64,000 nt of DNA, from NCBI RefSeq assembly GCF_043290135.1, contig NC_134702.1, positions 79,554,317 through 79,618,316 of the forward strand, given 5' to 3'. The notes under the pieces were generated by a model that saw nothing but the letters and a program-made list of their open reading frames with translations, made no database searches and was not told the DNA's origin. Made by a program: the position numbers and the translations under genes. The DNA comes from Rhipicephalus microplus. Its lineage: Eukaryota > Arthropoda > Arachnida > Ixodida > Ixodidae. Positions 24,015-36,435 of this stretch are shown here, piece by piece (position 1 is the stretch's first letter; each line of letters starts with the position of its first letter).

Positions 24015-24144
24015 TGCGAGGAACCGGTTTATTCAGCCAGGCTCGAGCTAAATCACGCTGGTGATAGTATTTTCAGATGAAGAAGATGTACAGGTGATGA
24101 TGATATCAAAGAGAATAAAGAGTCATTCGCTTGTCGCGCTCACA
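24015..24144 (-). repeat. 5' LTR of the non-autonomous gypsy element
   Basis: 130 bases. The plus-strand left end reads TGCGAGG (TGTGAGG in the other LTR). It contains AATAAAGAGTC near 24113, the complement side of a promoter-proximal segment. Confidence 0.93.
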
Positions 24145-24232
24145 ATATACAGATTGAAGAGAAGTACAGAGGCCCTTCCTAAATAGGTGCAGTAAACCGT
24201 CCATTTGGTAACATTGCTTTGGGGTTAATCCC

Positions 24233-24338
24233 CGCGAGTGGAGAACGAGGGAATTAGGGTGGCGTCGTTTGCTTGGCCGGCGATCACCGCGGAGTGCAAG
24301 CAGATGAGGCAACAAGTCAGCCATGCTTCACGCGCTAT
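24233..24338 (-). pseudogene. broken paralogue of the 15.6 kb signal-peptide exon
   Basis: It aligns without gaps over 106 bases to the exon at 15518-15623: the shared peptide core is AWLT-CLI-L--AV---AN-AT. The start codon is ATA instead of ATG (24336-24338), and the donor GTGAGT has become GGGATT, so both ends of the exon are lost. The homology continues upstream through GATGTTCGG-GGGG, CGAACGCG and ATTCAATGGTG to a TATA-like box near 24504. This is a decayed tandem or dispersed duplicate, with a gypsy element inserted 88 bases away. Confidence 0.6.
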
Positions 24339-24503
24339 TTTTGTCGGCGGTGCTGCTATTTCCCTGGTTCCTGCGTCTTCTGGAAGATGTTCGGTGGGGG
24401 GGGGGCCGGTCGTTCCGAACGCGGCTACAACCGCCGAGTGCGTTAGAAATTCGAGATGACGGTACATTCAATGGTGTGAAACCTTCTTGAAGATGATGAT
24501 TGC

Positions 24504-24512
24504 CTATATATG
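24504..24512 (-). promoter_or_regulatory. TATA-like box of the broken paralogue
   Basis: CATATATAGG on the minus strand, at the position corresponding to the TATA-like box of the 15.6 kb copy. Confidence 0.35.
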
Positions 24513-24559
24513 TGGCTCCCAAACACTCTGGGGCATTGGTCGAGAAACGGATTATGTAC

Positions 24560-25100
24560 CAAGAAAAAGTTATCCCACAACATTTGTATGGCTACTAAAC
24601 CAAGAAATAGATTGAATAAAATATTGATTGTAATGAAAGAATGAAGAGGAATAGTGATATTTTTTCTTGTTCGCCTTTTACTGCGACTAACACCTACTGC
24701 GGGGAATCAGCGCTTGTGTTTGTTGTTTCCTGAAAGAATGGAACAACTCAGCAAAGGGAATAGGCCGCAAGACGTACGGCAGTAGAGTTTGGGGAGGGGG
24801 GAACAAAAAAGAGGGGAGCATATGCGAGAAAGGTGATTTATACAGAAGTAAGAATATAAGTAAAAATATTTTGTTTAATGAAATGCGAATGCACTACAAT
24901 AGCGGAAAAAGCGAGGCGCACGTGCCTGCACGGACACAAGGAAAAAGAAAAAAAAACGATACGCTGAAGGGGTGTACAGAAAGAAAAAAAAATCACAGCA
25001 TATCCCCCTAATAAATGATGAGGAGTGGGCAAAGCTCCAGAGGTACATACATCGGGAAAACCAGGAATTCTTCGTAAATTTTGCTTGCTCTGTCCATCCG
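24560..25100. other. no gene seen
   Basis: AT-rich and purine-rich sequence leading to the microsatellite at 25105. No credible frame. Confidence 0.3.
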
Positions 25101-25104
25101 TTCA

Positions 25105-25162
<58 letters not shown>

Positions 25163-25182
25163 AGTGTGTCTGTCTGTCAGTG

Positions 25183-25219
<37 letters not shown>

Positions 25220-25327
25220 GACAGACAGACAGACAGACAGACAGATGTCTGACAGACAGACAGACGGACAGACAGACAGACGGACAGACGGACAGACAGA
25301 CGGACAGACCAAACCAGACCAGACCAG
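25105..25327. repeat. inverted microsatellite: (TGTC)n facing (GACA)n
   Basis: About 115 bases of TCTG repeats switch at 25220/25221 to ACAG repeats, making an inverted repeat with a perfect core of at least 24 bases per arm and longer imperfect arms. The right side degrades through GACGGACAGACGGA to ACCAGACCAGACCAG. Confidence 0.97.
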
Positions 25328-25800
25328 AATTTCTGCTTTGAAGTTTCCCGAGAAATGCTATCATCTTAAAAAGATGCGCTGACGATTACGATACTACCAA
25401 ATTCGTGTGGCGGCAAGGCCAAGTGTGTTGGAAGTTTTCGCTTGCTGCAATGTGTCGACTGTGCCATAAATAATAATTTTTGGGAAGTAACACAGCATCG
25501 ACTTCTCCATAATTCTTCTTTCTGCGGATAATCAAGGTACCCGCTATACACATATGCAAGATGTTATGTGTGGTTTGCTGATGCTGATTTGTCTGGTGAC
25601 GAATTATGGCTGATCACTTTGTGAGAAACATTAAACCATACATTCGTTGCGTAATCAGCATTGCGTGCTACATGGCTGATATTTTCCTCATCTGCCAGGA
25701 TATATTACGTACAGATTAAGGTGATTCATTGTCTGACATGACGCGTGTATAGGTAATTTTTTTTGTTTTGCAAGTGAGTTACAAGCACAGCTGTTTCTAT
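25328..25800. other. no gene seen
   Basis: The short open frames show no domain. Confidence 0.3.
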
Positions 25801-25814
25801 CTGGTGAAAATGAA

Positions 25815-25980
25815 TAAAAAAAGGCGGTGCTTGTTGGTAGAATGCTTGACTGCCACACAACGGGCCAGGGTTCGATTCAAAGTGGATTCTGGGCGTTTTC
25901 TTCACAGCAATTTTTTTGTGTCTACCAGTTACTTTTTTATTGTGTATCTAATACTTCATTGACGCCTAGGGAAACGGTGA
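25815..25980 (+). mobile_element. tRNA-like SINE remnant
   Basis: GTTGGTAGAATGCTTGACTGCC and a near-perfect B box GGTTCGATTC (25869-25878) have tRNA-like spacing, followed by a T-rich body. The acceptor stem does not close, so it is a SINE head and not a tRNA gene. Confidence 0.5.
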
Positions 25981-28750
25981 CGGTGATGCTACTCAACCTA
26001 GGAACGGTCTCCTAAAAGCAGTGCTCTAAAAAAAAAGACATTTGACACCAGAGTTATCTCATCGGGTTCTGTACTTGTAGCATAACCCGTTAATAAAGCA
26101 GATGCGAGGACCTGTGCGAAGGACAACAGTTAAGGCATTCAGCTTTTTTTCTGTGAGCTACTGGCAAAAATACTGGCAGGTTGGCGCATATATTGCCATT
26201 AGCATTTACGTGCCAAGCGTCACCCATTACGTGCGTTTCCTCGTTCTCGTGTTTGTACACTGTTATGCATACGTCTCATTTCGGTGTGCATGTACTGGAT
26301 AGACAATGCAGTGGAGGGTTAACTGCGGTCTGTCTTCAATCTTTTTTTGATGCCGAAGTATCAAACGGCTGAGTGACTGAAGAAGCGAGTGTTTGTTCGA
26401 AGGAGGCACCACCTAACGCGCTATCGGCTACGCACTTCGACACAACGGATATAGAGCAAGGCAATTCTTGGTTGTAGCGTGGTGCCCCGCTGGCTCGTGT
26501 GACTTGGCGCGAAGGCAGATGGTGCCATGCTGCCTCGACGCCAGCGCTTCCTTTTTTTTTGTGAGGATGGTGACATCTACTGAAGACGTCGCAGCCAGAC
26601 TGTGCCCCAACGCTGGTCACGGAGACACGTGTGCGCATTGTGTTGTCGCACTGTGTGGTGTTGCCACTTTACCCCGTTCCTATGTGCTCTGGCAAAATAT
26701 GCATGCATGCTCACGTGTCACCACTCTTAACGAAAGAAGGCTGCCGTCGAGGCATCGCAGATGGTATTGCAACTACGCCACGTAACAAGTTTTAGACTGA
26801 GCGTTTGGATAGCTATGATATCGACACTACGTAAAGTGTCAGCCATAGGGTATACCTTATAGGCTTCGTTTCTTGCTTACTTGATAGTCTAGCACGGATA
26901 TGCAAGAAGACTCAAGCTTCAATGGTTATTGTTTTTCGCCATTAACTCGAATGCCAACATTTCAGATACGAAGCATGAAGACCGTTGGCAATGAAATGAA
27001 GGAGATGAATACGAACGGTGATGTAATCAAAGAGGGCAACACACCTTGATGCTTTTGAGTACGTTTTTCACAATGCATTACATCCCGCAGACGCTTGGAA
27101 GCGAAAGAGTGCTAAACCGCGGTGCTTCAAATTTGATTATTACGTATGTACGCCTTCGTCCTCTTTCTGGTAGGGCACAGAAAGCAGTTGAGGTTTGTGC
27201 GTTTTTGAACTTTCGTTGCAGTAGTGGAAAAGAAAAATGCCATCGCGTATGAGTGCAATAACATCTAGTGAAAGTGGACAGAACTTTTGCGACATCGGCT
27301 GGAAGGTTTGGTGAATACATGAACAGATAAAGTTGACGCTACTTCCCCCTTCTGATTCGCTACGGCTAAAGAGGAAATGTTTGCACAGCTACGTAACAGG
27401 CACAACGAAGCTGCGTGCAATAAGCTAGGTTATTTTAATCCCATTAACTGCACCCTTGAAAACTCTAATGCCTTTTGCAGATATACGAAAGCCCTTCTGT
27501 TCTTTTTCATCGTCAGGCCATGAGGGTGGCTCCATCAACCCGGTCTCGGCTGTAAGAAGCCGCCTGAACTCGTGTTTGCACTCGAGCTATCTGTGAGTTG
27601 GTGCAGCAGTGTTCGTTCCTATGAGTGTTCGTGGGCCTTTGTGTGAGCAAGGCGGCAGGCCCGAAGTGCCTGTTATAGGCTAGCGTGTTTGATTACAGCT
27701 TCTGTGCAGGCGGCCTCCGCGGCAGTTGCGTGTATCTAAGATTCGCAAACACTGCGGTGCTTCTCCCGAAAGATGGCGCGAGGGGGCCCGTTGCCATCGA
27801 GAGCCTCGTTGGGGCTGAGCAGCTTTTCGTGTGGTGCCAAGCACGCGTGGCTGTATAGAGATGTCGACACTGTGGTTGGGAGAATGAGAAATAGGAATAG
27901 TAAACACAGAAAAGGCGAGAGGATGGTGTCACAATGGAATGGGGCCTTCGTGGACGAAGAAGGATTCTTTCTTCGGCAAGATGGCGTGTTACGTCGAGCG
28001 TACTCCCTTGTCGACAATCAGCTTTATTCCTTTATTCTTCTCGGCGGAGGAAAAAGGCACGGGCAATCCGCTAAGCCTTTTACCGCACCTTTTTCTTTCC
28101 TCTCACATGTTTCATTTTTTTTAGTACACTCTCCCATGCGCTTCGGTTATTCCTTTTTGCACGATGTTGCAGACTTGCGATAGAGTGATTTAGTCTTCGT
28201 GGTTTTATAAAGTGTTTCGATGTGTTCCTTTGGTCTATTCTATAAATAATAATTATAGCGACACATGCATGTTGCCTTCATCTGTACGTTTTACTTATTA
28301 TCTGCATCAGATTTATTTCGTCGGCGATGCACGTATAAAATGACGATCGAAAACAGGTTTGTCACACTGCACTTGTGCCATTCAGAAAACTGTAAAGTTA
28401 ATTAGTTTTACTGCTAGAACAGAGTGTACTTATGGATGCCTTTTCAAGACTAATACATCCTTAGTTTCTGTTGTCTAAGCAGAAATGATGTGTGAAACAT
28501 TACCGAGCAAAACACTACTTTTGCAAACCAGCAAATTGTACTTTGCTGCGCATGGTGTGATAACTGTATGCCACTTTTCAATGAACACTCTTTTGTGAAG
28601 CGATTCGGTGATGCTGTGGTGTGATGTGGGGTAGAAATGTGCAACTTACCAGTTGTGCTGATGCCTCATAAAATTAAAGCGAATGTGAAGCGAGTAATAT
28701 TTCTTATGCGAGCGATCATCTATCCAACACTGCACTCATTGCACTTGCGA
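25981..28750. other. no supported gene; several small unresolved frames
   Basis: The largest frames lie near 27736-28183 on both strands and overlap each other. The minus frame contains a hydrophobic segment (FLCLLFLFLILP) that could be a signal anchor, but nothing else supports a gene. A GC-richer segment at 27540-27790 is present. No domain was recognised. Confidence 0.3.
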
Positions 28751-31100
28751 GTAATCAAAAGATAAAGAAAAAACAGAAGATGAGCACATAATTGCGTGGA
28801 CGGGTCTTTTATGTCGTTTTAAGATCCAACGTGGCATGCTTGGAGGAGAGGTGGAACTCTTTCCGCATAAATCTCGCAACTGTGCCTTTTTTTTTTTCGC
28901 TTAGTGCCGTACGCACCCTGTATACCACGCGCCGACTGGAAAAGCTGCACAGTCAGTGATGTTTAGAAGTGCAAAAAAAAAAAATCGAAAATTTGAAACT
29001 TAGGTGCCCGGTGTTTCGTTGCTAGTTGCTATTGAAAAAACAAACAAAGAAGGTCTCTGGCTGCCAGGGCTCTGTGTTTTTTCATAAACTGGAGAAAAAT
29101 CCAATGAGCACTCACCTGTAACATTTTTTACTATTTATCTGACAAGCTCTGGTTTTAACGGCCAACATGACCCTGTTTCGTACTTTGTCAAAACAGCTGT
29201 TCAAGTGGTCAATGATACATTCTCAATGGAAGGATAGAGTATAGAGATACCAGATAATAATAACAGCTGATAGAGATAATGAATCCAACATTGTATTGGG
29301 GACGCTATTTGTGAAGTTTTAAGAGTTTTATAGTATAGTTATCATATTGATACGGAGAAAACAGGTAGATCGAAGAGACAGCATGCCTTCGGCAGTGACC
29401 GGGCCTGCTTCCTTCGGATAACGTGCCTGATAGTCCAGGGTTTGAGCTATGGTGGCGTTCGTACTCTCACCCACTTTCGTCAGGTATTTATGTGGCTGGA
29501 AATCCGGGAGTGTTAATCAGCGCCACTGATGGCCATAATGCAAGTGGGAAACATTCTTTTTGCCAGGTGCATCGCTTAGCAAGTAAACCCTTCCCGAGCG
29601 GACAGCTGACCAATAAGCCCTTCCCTACTGCCTGAAGGCATCCTGTCTGCCGGATCAAAAAACCCTCGCTATGAATGAATGACGGAACCATAGCTCAATT
29701 CGTAGAGTATTGGGCACGTTATCTTAAAGTTGTCGCCTCGGTCTCTGCTGGCGGCATGTTGTCTTTTCCTACACTTCTTTCTTCACAAGTATTTGAGAAT
29801 CGCTACACTTACAACAGTACAATTAACATTTCTTGTACCATTTTGGCTTCGTTATCTGTTGGTTGTGTGAAAACAAACAAATGATCCCCGAGAATTGCCC
29901 TATTTCATTTTGCACGAGTTTTCCAGTGACATTACGACGATAAGCTCTTCGATGAAAGGCCACCCCGCTTTCATCACAGTCGACGAGTCGCCGGAACTGC
30001 TAGGACGTCTGGCAGTGGCAACGCTTACAACCTTCTGTGACCACGAGCTTCCTGAATGTATAAGAATTTCGCGATAGACTAGCAAGTAGTTCAGCAGAGT
30101 AACGAAGAATCCTTTGGTATTTTGATACAAGCCGTTCATTCCTACTTTTTGATGCGTTTGATGTAATTTGAAGTTTTCAAGTGAGGTGCAAGGCAGCCTT
30201 CATCTAATATTTACCAGGAACTTGTGCGAGGGTGTTCCCAATGTTCACGGGCTCTTTATCATTCATCACACGGAGTTGATGCTTTTTGATGCATATTTTG
30301 TGGCTGCCTTTTTTGAAATTTAGTATATACTGAGCTTTGTGGCATATGTCTGATTGCAAAAACCCATACCGTTAGTCTTAGACTGTTGAAGGGGCACTAA
30401 ATTTCCCAGTGGTCGAAACTATTTTTTTGTGCCATTGCAGTTGTGCACGAGCCGACAGCGATGGCTTGCTGAGTTACATGCGTTTGATTTTTGTTGTGCC
30501 AACTCACAATTTCATCTCATAAACGTATATATTCAGCGTAAGAACTTCGCAAAAAAAGAACGCATAACAAATGTGATGTTATTTAAAAATGTGTAGCAGA
30601 ATTAAAACTCCTTCAATGAAACTAGGTCATCTAATATAGACATCCAAATGGGTGGTTCTTTCTGAATGCGATACATTTTTCTTACCTTGTTTTGACTTAT
30701 CCTTCATTTTGTCGCGGAGGTCGGCTGCTTTGTCTACCTCTTCAAATGCCCTTCCTCAGTGGTCCAAATGAAAACGCAAGGCGAGCACGTACCTACTAGC
30801 TAGCAGATGAACTTGGTAATATCGGTTGGTGGTTTAGGGACACTTTTTAACTAGCTTTACGTGTTTAAGTCACGAAGTTTTTCGATGAACGAGAGATGTA
30901 CGGCTTCACAGCAAAGAAATCATGGCATCATATTCGGGACAGAAGTGTTGCTAAAGTGGTGTGGTAACGGAATTGTAGGAAGACGGGAATAAAGTTATTT
31001 TGCAGGAGCCTGAACGTTTCCTATAGCATTCACGACCGTAATAATACCCGTTCAACTTTCCCCGTGGAACTGGCTATGATACTCGTCTCCACCACATGTG
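28751..31100. other. no gene seen; weak tRNA-like SINE debris
   Basis: A TAGCTCAATTCGTAGAGTA phrase at about 29691-29710 is A-box-like without a good B box. The rest is AT-rich sequence without recognised content. Confidence 0.3.
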
Positions 31101-31200
31101 CAGTATGGACGGATGGATGGATGAACGATTTTAATATGGTCCTTCGGTGCGTACGTTTAGCAGTACGGAGGCTGCGCGAAATTCTTTTACATGAAAAAGC
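31101..31200 (-). mobile_element. possible LINE 3' end with (ATCC)n tail
   Basis: On the plus strand a GGATGGATGGATG run is followed by AACGATTTTAATATGG. This mirrors the LINE ends at 6735 and 44572, where a simple repeat abuts an A/T-rich 3' UTR on the minus strand. No coding remnant was identified beside it. Confidence 0.3.
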
Positions 31201-34079
31201 ATTTCTTTGAAGTGCATATGGACACCAGCGCTCAATCTACCAAGGACCCATTTTCGTACAATTTTTTTCACCCATATGACCAACACTACGTTCCCCGGCC
31301 ATATTCAGGAACTCATCGGAAACGCATCAGTCCACCTTCAACGCCGCATAAAGCATGATGAAAAAGAAGACAAGGATCGAGTCGGCCGCAGTCTGTAGGC
31401 ACAAGTCACATCAGTGAAGGGCATGCAGTGGGGAATACATATTAGATGACCGAACGTGGGTTTATAACACGCAGTGATTTATTTTGTTACGTGCAGAGCT
31501 CGCAACTGAACACTTCCAGAGCACCTAAGCCGTCGAGCAGCCTCGCTTCGATGTGTATGTCGATGGCAGTTGGCCCACTAAAACACTGCTCATCTTTTGA
31601 GTTTTTTTTTCGTTAGTGCCGTCGTTCAGTGAAGAAATAAGCTCAAGGACTGCGTCCCAATTTTTGGCTCCATCATAATGCTGATAATATTTCATTTTAT
31701 AACCTAGTGGTCATTGCCGATCGAATACTTCATCGTGAACGATACGTCGCTGCAGCACCCAGGAACTAGACAACCACGTAAAAACATAAAGCAAAGAATT
31801 CCAGCTTGAGCGGTCGTTTTGAAGAGTATTGCTACAAGAAAAAAAAAAAAAAACGAGGTTGTTTCTTCGCTGTCGGTGAAGGTCGTTTCGCCTCGCGACT
31901 GTTCACAGCAGCTAACTCATCAAGGTGATGATCATGGAGGGCCTTCTTCCACCCATAATCCTTATCACTTCGTCCATGCAATCCCCGTCTTTAAAAAAGT
32001 CATCATTGTTATCTGAGACACCACCCTTCCGCCTTCCTTCAATAATGGTTCTTTCTCTCTCTCGCTATGTACCTATTTGTTTTTTTAGTACGGTAATGCA
32101 CAAATCTAACGCAAAATTACTGTGTAGCCGATTTCCATATAAGCGCATACGCTATACATTTTTGTTTGGATTTATTTACTCTGGCATGCAAAGATGAAAA
32201 TTTCAAAAAAATCATCGGTGATTACTATTGTACTGCCTGATACGAATACTTAGCGCACCTGTTAATACGTTTCTCGCTAGCACCCGGCCTGGCCGTGACA
32301 GCGGAGAAGGCAATAACATAATGAGGCTTCGTTTACATCACCTTCCCGATCGCTAGCCTGCTTTCACTTCTCGGAGTTCACCTCAACCGTGCTGCAAGAA
32401 AAGTATGTTTGTGCGAGTAACATTGGTCGTCTAAAACGGCCATGCAACGCCTACTGCCAAAATAGTTGCAGAGTGCTGATCAGTGCGTTGTAACTCTTCA
32501 ATTTGCTAATTAACGAAGTGCACAGTATGCATCCTTATAAGGCAACACGCGCTTACGCGCAGACGCACATGTTGTGGACGCTGCTGCTGCTGCTACTCCA
32601 GATTAACGCTGCCCGAATGCTTTGTAATGAATGAGTCTTTCTACCACTCACTCCTTTCGCAATCGTGCATTTGCTGTTCAAAAGCAAACCAGCTTGAACG
32701 ATTCTCGTGCAAAGATGAAAGACAGGTGCGGCATGGATTCGGGGGCGAAGGATGTATTTATTCCTTGGTTCGCACCGGACTATAATGACGCCCACTCGGT
32801 GATGTGATTCAGTTGGTTGTGGTGGCAGAATGAGACGAAAACGATGGGCTTATGAAGCTTCATGAGACGGAACTTAGGCTGTGGGCTGTCTTGAGCGCAA
32901 TTATTCAAGAATATCAATGCGTTACGGGGTTATTGTACATACACATCGCCTATCTCTATCCTCATCATCATCTTAGCCCCTCCTTTTCACCTGTCCTCTG
33001 CGAGGAGTAGCTGGCCAGAGCGCACAAGCTTAGGCCTACACCTATGCCTTGTTCTGAAGAATTTGTTATCTTTCTCTCTGTCCTTCACAAGGTAAAGTGA
33101 ATAACAAAGAATATTATTGAAGTAACCAGATGCGACAGTTCATGTAAACATTCACGTAGTGCCTGAACATGAAAAGAAAGTACCGTTAGCACATTGCACA
33201 AACAAAATAACATTGCAGTATTCTACAAATATGTTCCCAGAAGTTTTTAGTTAGTTTTAAGTAAAGCCAACTAGTAATGGATGCTTCAGCAGGGAACGTT
33301 TGTAAGAAAGACATTCAATATAGCTGCGATGGAAGATCGAACTCACCACAGAGTAAAGTCCGTGCGATACATGACAAGGGAAAGAACAACTCACGCCTTC
33401 CAAGTCGCAGGAAGTATTCTAAGATGTTCCTTGCACTCGGTGAATGCTGAAGAATCATCAGAGCTCATAACCCGCTCCAAAAAATCATTAAATAGGTCTG
33501 ATGCGTCAACATGTAGCGTGATAAAAAAAGTCAGTCAGAGGTGCTGTAATCGACGAGAGCTGAAATTTTCATTCATAACTACGAAATAATATTAAAATGA
33601 ATAGACATGACTAAGCGAAAAGAATCGTGAAGGAACTGCTTCTTTTTCTGGCCCTTCGTTGTTGGCATGAGCCAAAGATGAGGAATAGAAGAACACATCT
33701 TCTTCAATCAGTAAAGTAAAAAAAAAAAACACTGGCAGAAAAAAAAATGTCACTGATCCCTCTTCCAGGATTTAGTGTAATACGAAAACAAAACGTGCCT
33801 TCACAGATGTAGTTGAGGAGCTTGGTGCATTGTTTCGCTACAAGCGCGAATGAATGAATGCTACGGCAACAGATCGCAAAAACGCACGTAAAACAAAACC
33901 AGCTGGGAACTTGCAGCGCACACCGCGAGTAGAACGCACGCACGAACTGAGCATACACAAGACGTGTGGGGACTAGCAACTGTCACAGCCCGACACTCAA
34001 AGCGCGCTATTCAAACAGAAAGAAAGACTCCGGACATGAACACCCAAGCATATACAGGACAAGCGCGACAATTCTTACT
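31201..34079. other. no supported gene
   Basis: Several frames of 60-102 codons are present (the longest at 33281-33589), none with a domain or splice context that I can defend. A short GCT run occurs at 32579-32593. Confidence 0.3.
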
Positions 34080-34880
34080 TAGTGTGTGAGCAGCGCGCTC
34101 CTTTCGAAGACGCGGCTGCGGTGAGCGAAGTGACCTTTGTGCTCTCCCGAGAGAGAGAAGTGGTTATAAGAGGGAAAAGAAGAGAAAAGTGAGCCCCGTA
34201 ACTGTCTGCATCAGCATGCGACACCTCAACAGTAGCTCACAGGGATGGGGGTGAGGAGGAATAAAAAGGATAGGAATAAAGGTGTAGAGAGAGAGAGAAA
34301 GAGAGATGAGCTAAGCCAGCGAGCGAGGACTTACAGTAGTTCGAGGACGGGGCACCACTTGCGAGAGCTCTTGTCGGCATCAGGAGATGGCGTAGGGCAC
34401 GCCCAGTAGGTCAGAGCTACGCTGTCGTCGGAGATCGGCGTCAGGAGATGACGTAGTGCCAGCCCAGTCGGCCAGAGCTACGCTGACGTCGGAGATGGCG
34501 AGGGCACAACCGGTCGGCACGGAATCCAGTGAGCGAGTCGTGCTCTCCCGAAACACGGGTCTGATAAGCACGCGTACAGGATAGACCATGCTCCTTAGAT
34601 GCGGCACTGATCGAAACGATGTAGAGGCGACCACCTGGAGAGCCTGCCCAATGCGAGACCTTCACGTCATATGGCTACTGATGACAAAAACGCGCTGAAG
34701 TTACGAAGCTTTGAGCACCGCCGACGGCATATTGTGTATATAAATGGCTTGCCGTTAACACCTTTCACAACATACGCTCCGTGGCGTAGTGGTTAGCGCC
34801 GCGCGTCGCGGTTGAAGAGGTCCATGGTTCTACGCCGCGTGTCGGAACCCTTCTTTCTTGTTTGTTTCCTAAAAATCTGT
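34080..34880 (+). repeat. composite dispersed repeat with tRNA-like head, copy 2
   Basis: Shared blocks with 4850-5345 are a GAAGTGACCTTTGTG segment near 34126, TATATAAATGGCTTGCCGTTAAC near 34737, and a tRNA-like segment CCGTGGCGTAGTGGTTAGCG...GAGGTCCATGGTTCTACGCC near 34788-34845 followed by TTCTTTCTT. Inside it, a 61-base unit is duplicated in tandem (34374-34434 and 34435-34495). Confidence 0.45.
34374..34495. repeat. 61-bp unit, two tandem copies
   Basis: Both copies run from TCGGCRTCAGGAGATG to GAGCTACGCTG-CGTCGGAGA, with a handful of differences. Confidence 0.8.
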
Positions 34881-36130
34881 TAAAATATATTTTACAACGT
34901 CATATCCGTGACGGAAATACGACAACAAAGTCGTGTTATAGAAGCCGGCTTAAAACACTTTAACTTTTAAAAAAGATAACTAATAGGTCAAGTTTACCAA
35001 TCTGTTACAAGTAAGAATCCGTGATTTGATTTCACCAAATGTACTCAGCCATAATGCAATAATATATTTTATCATATAGTTTAAAATAATGATTATTGAT
35101 TGCTGATTTGATATATAAGCGGGTTCTATAGGAAGACCATGTTTAGAGAATACGGAGAAGTTCAGTTATAGACACAGATGTTCTCATGCGTTAGTAATGA
35201 GTAGGCAGGAGAAGCCATTTATTCAGAAATGTTATATTGGCTGTTTTTGATCGACTGCCTGAATACACCCCAATATTTCAGCCAGAACTAATGGTATTTA
35301 TTTTGGGATTGAGCAAAGTACCAACATATATTTATTCCGTGGTTATACTGACCAACAATTTGTCTGTTAATGCTGATTCGACATTACCAAAGTCCTCTAG
35401 CTGCCTTTACATGTATGTGACACATACATATACATGTATGTGTTGTCATGTACGTATTTTTCTTCTAGTTTGGGTGCCAGGGCACACTGTAGTATAATTA
35501 GGTGGGAATTCAGGACCGTGTCACGGAGGATCTGTGACACTCCTCCCAAAAATACCGTCGCTCGATTTCTAAAGGTTTGTGTTCGAGAGGAAACCACCAA
35601 TCACTCTCTTCCAAATGATTCCAATTTTAAGCAACTGATGTTTTAAGCAGAATGAAATGTTTCCGCTTTCCAACGAAATTGTTGGGGGTCCTTCAGGTGA
35701 AAGCTGCATCATACAGCTTGAATGTGCCTGAAGGCTCTCATATGGTAGGTTTGCGTGGTGTAGCAGAAGGTGTAGCTCATAGTATATAACAAAATAATTT
35801 GAAATTGCATTAACTCAATTGCAATGCAATATTATGTTTCTAAATACTTATCTGCACAAGCCTGGTTTTGTTCCTACCTATCAATTTTTTTCTTTTACAG
35901 AAGAAGAAAGCCTAAAGTCCTTTTTCGCATAATGTCACAGATATACAAATTTAGGGCTAAGGTTTCGCAAAAAACCGGTCTGAAAACTTAGACTTTAGCT
36001 TTCGATAATGATATGTCTCTTCCTGGGGGCGTTGGTGCTGCGTAACTGTAAATTTGGCATACATGATGAAAAATTCATTTACGTAAAGGAATCAAAGTGA
36101 CTGGCATGCCCACAATAAAAATTCAGATAC
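34881..36130. other. no gene seen
   Basis: AT-rich sequence. A small perfect palindrome, ACACATACAT/ATGTATGTGT with a 4-base centre, lies at about 35420-35443. Confidence 0.35.
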
Positions 36131-36136
36131 GTTTTA

Positions 36137-36435
36137 GAGCGAAAGCTGTTATGAAATCACAACTCGGATCACGCGCAGTTGTACACCGCCGCCACCGCCG
36201 TCATGGCCGGTGTCCGTAACCACATCGCGCAAAATTCCTTGCAAGTACGTGTTTAGCGAATACTACGATTCTCAGAAGAGCGACAAAAAATAGCATAGCG
36301 ATTGCCAGCCTACAACCCAAATTTGTTATTAATGCTCTAGTGGGTATTAAGCAAGTGTGCTTGCAGACGTTACCTAATGAGTGTTTTGAAAAAGCTCTGA
36401 AAGGCCGCTCTTCAAGCTTTCGCTGTGACTGTGCT
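36137..36435 (-). repeat. dispersed repeat ending AACAGCTTTCGCT, copy 1
   Basis: In inverted orientation it matches 51200-51380 plus 51762-51855: shared blocks include GGTTACGGACACCGGC, GCGGCGG, ACAACTGC, AACAGCTTTCGCT, CTGAAAGGCCGCTCTT and AAGCAAGTGTGCTTGCAG. In the second location the repeat is interrupted by about 380 bases that include a tRNA-like SINE. Confidence 0.6.

Larger units (their letters stand above)
21433..24144 (-). mobile_element. complete non-autonomous Ty3/gypsy element with both LTRs
   Basis: Two 130-base direct repeats, 21433-21562 and 24015-24144, bound the element. They differ at five positions. Each ends in the inverted pair TGTGAG/CTCACA, except that the 24015 end reads TGCGAG. 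The flanking ATAT (21429-21432 and 24145-24148) is a 4-bp target duplication. Read on the minus strand, a likely primer-binding site TGGTGGACTGTGC follows the 5' LTR after two bases, and a purine tract CGCGGGGGAATTAG precedes the 3' LTR. The interior is only about 2.45 kb because protease, RT and the start of RNase H are deleted. Confidence 0.93.

Noticed and set aside
26966..27018. 52-base exon between a TTTCAG acceptor and a GTGATG donor
   Set aside because: The sites look acceptable, but no neighbouring exon or recognisable peptide supports it.
27736..28183. Overlapping frames of 93 and 136 codons
   Set aside because: They overlap on opposite strands; only a hydrophobic stretch is seen, which is not enough to call a gene.
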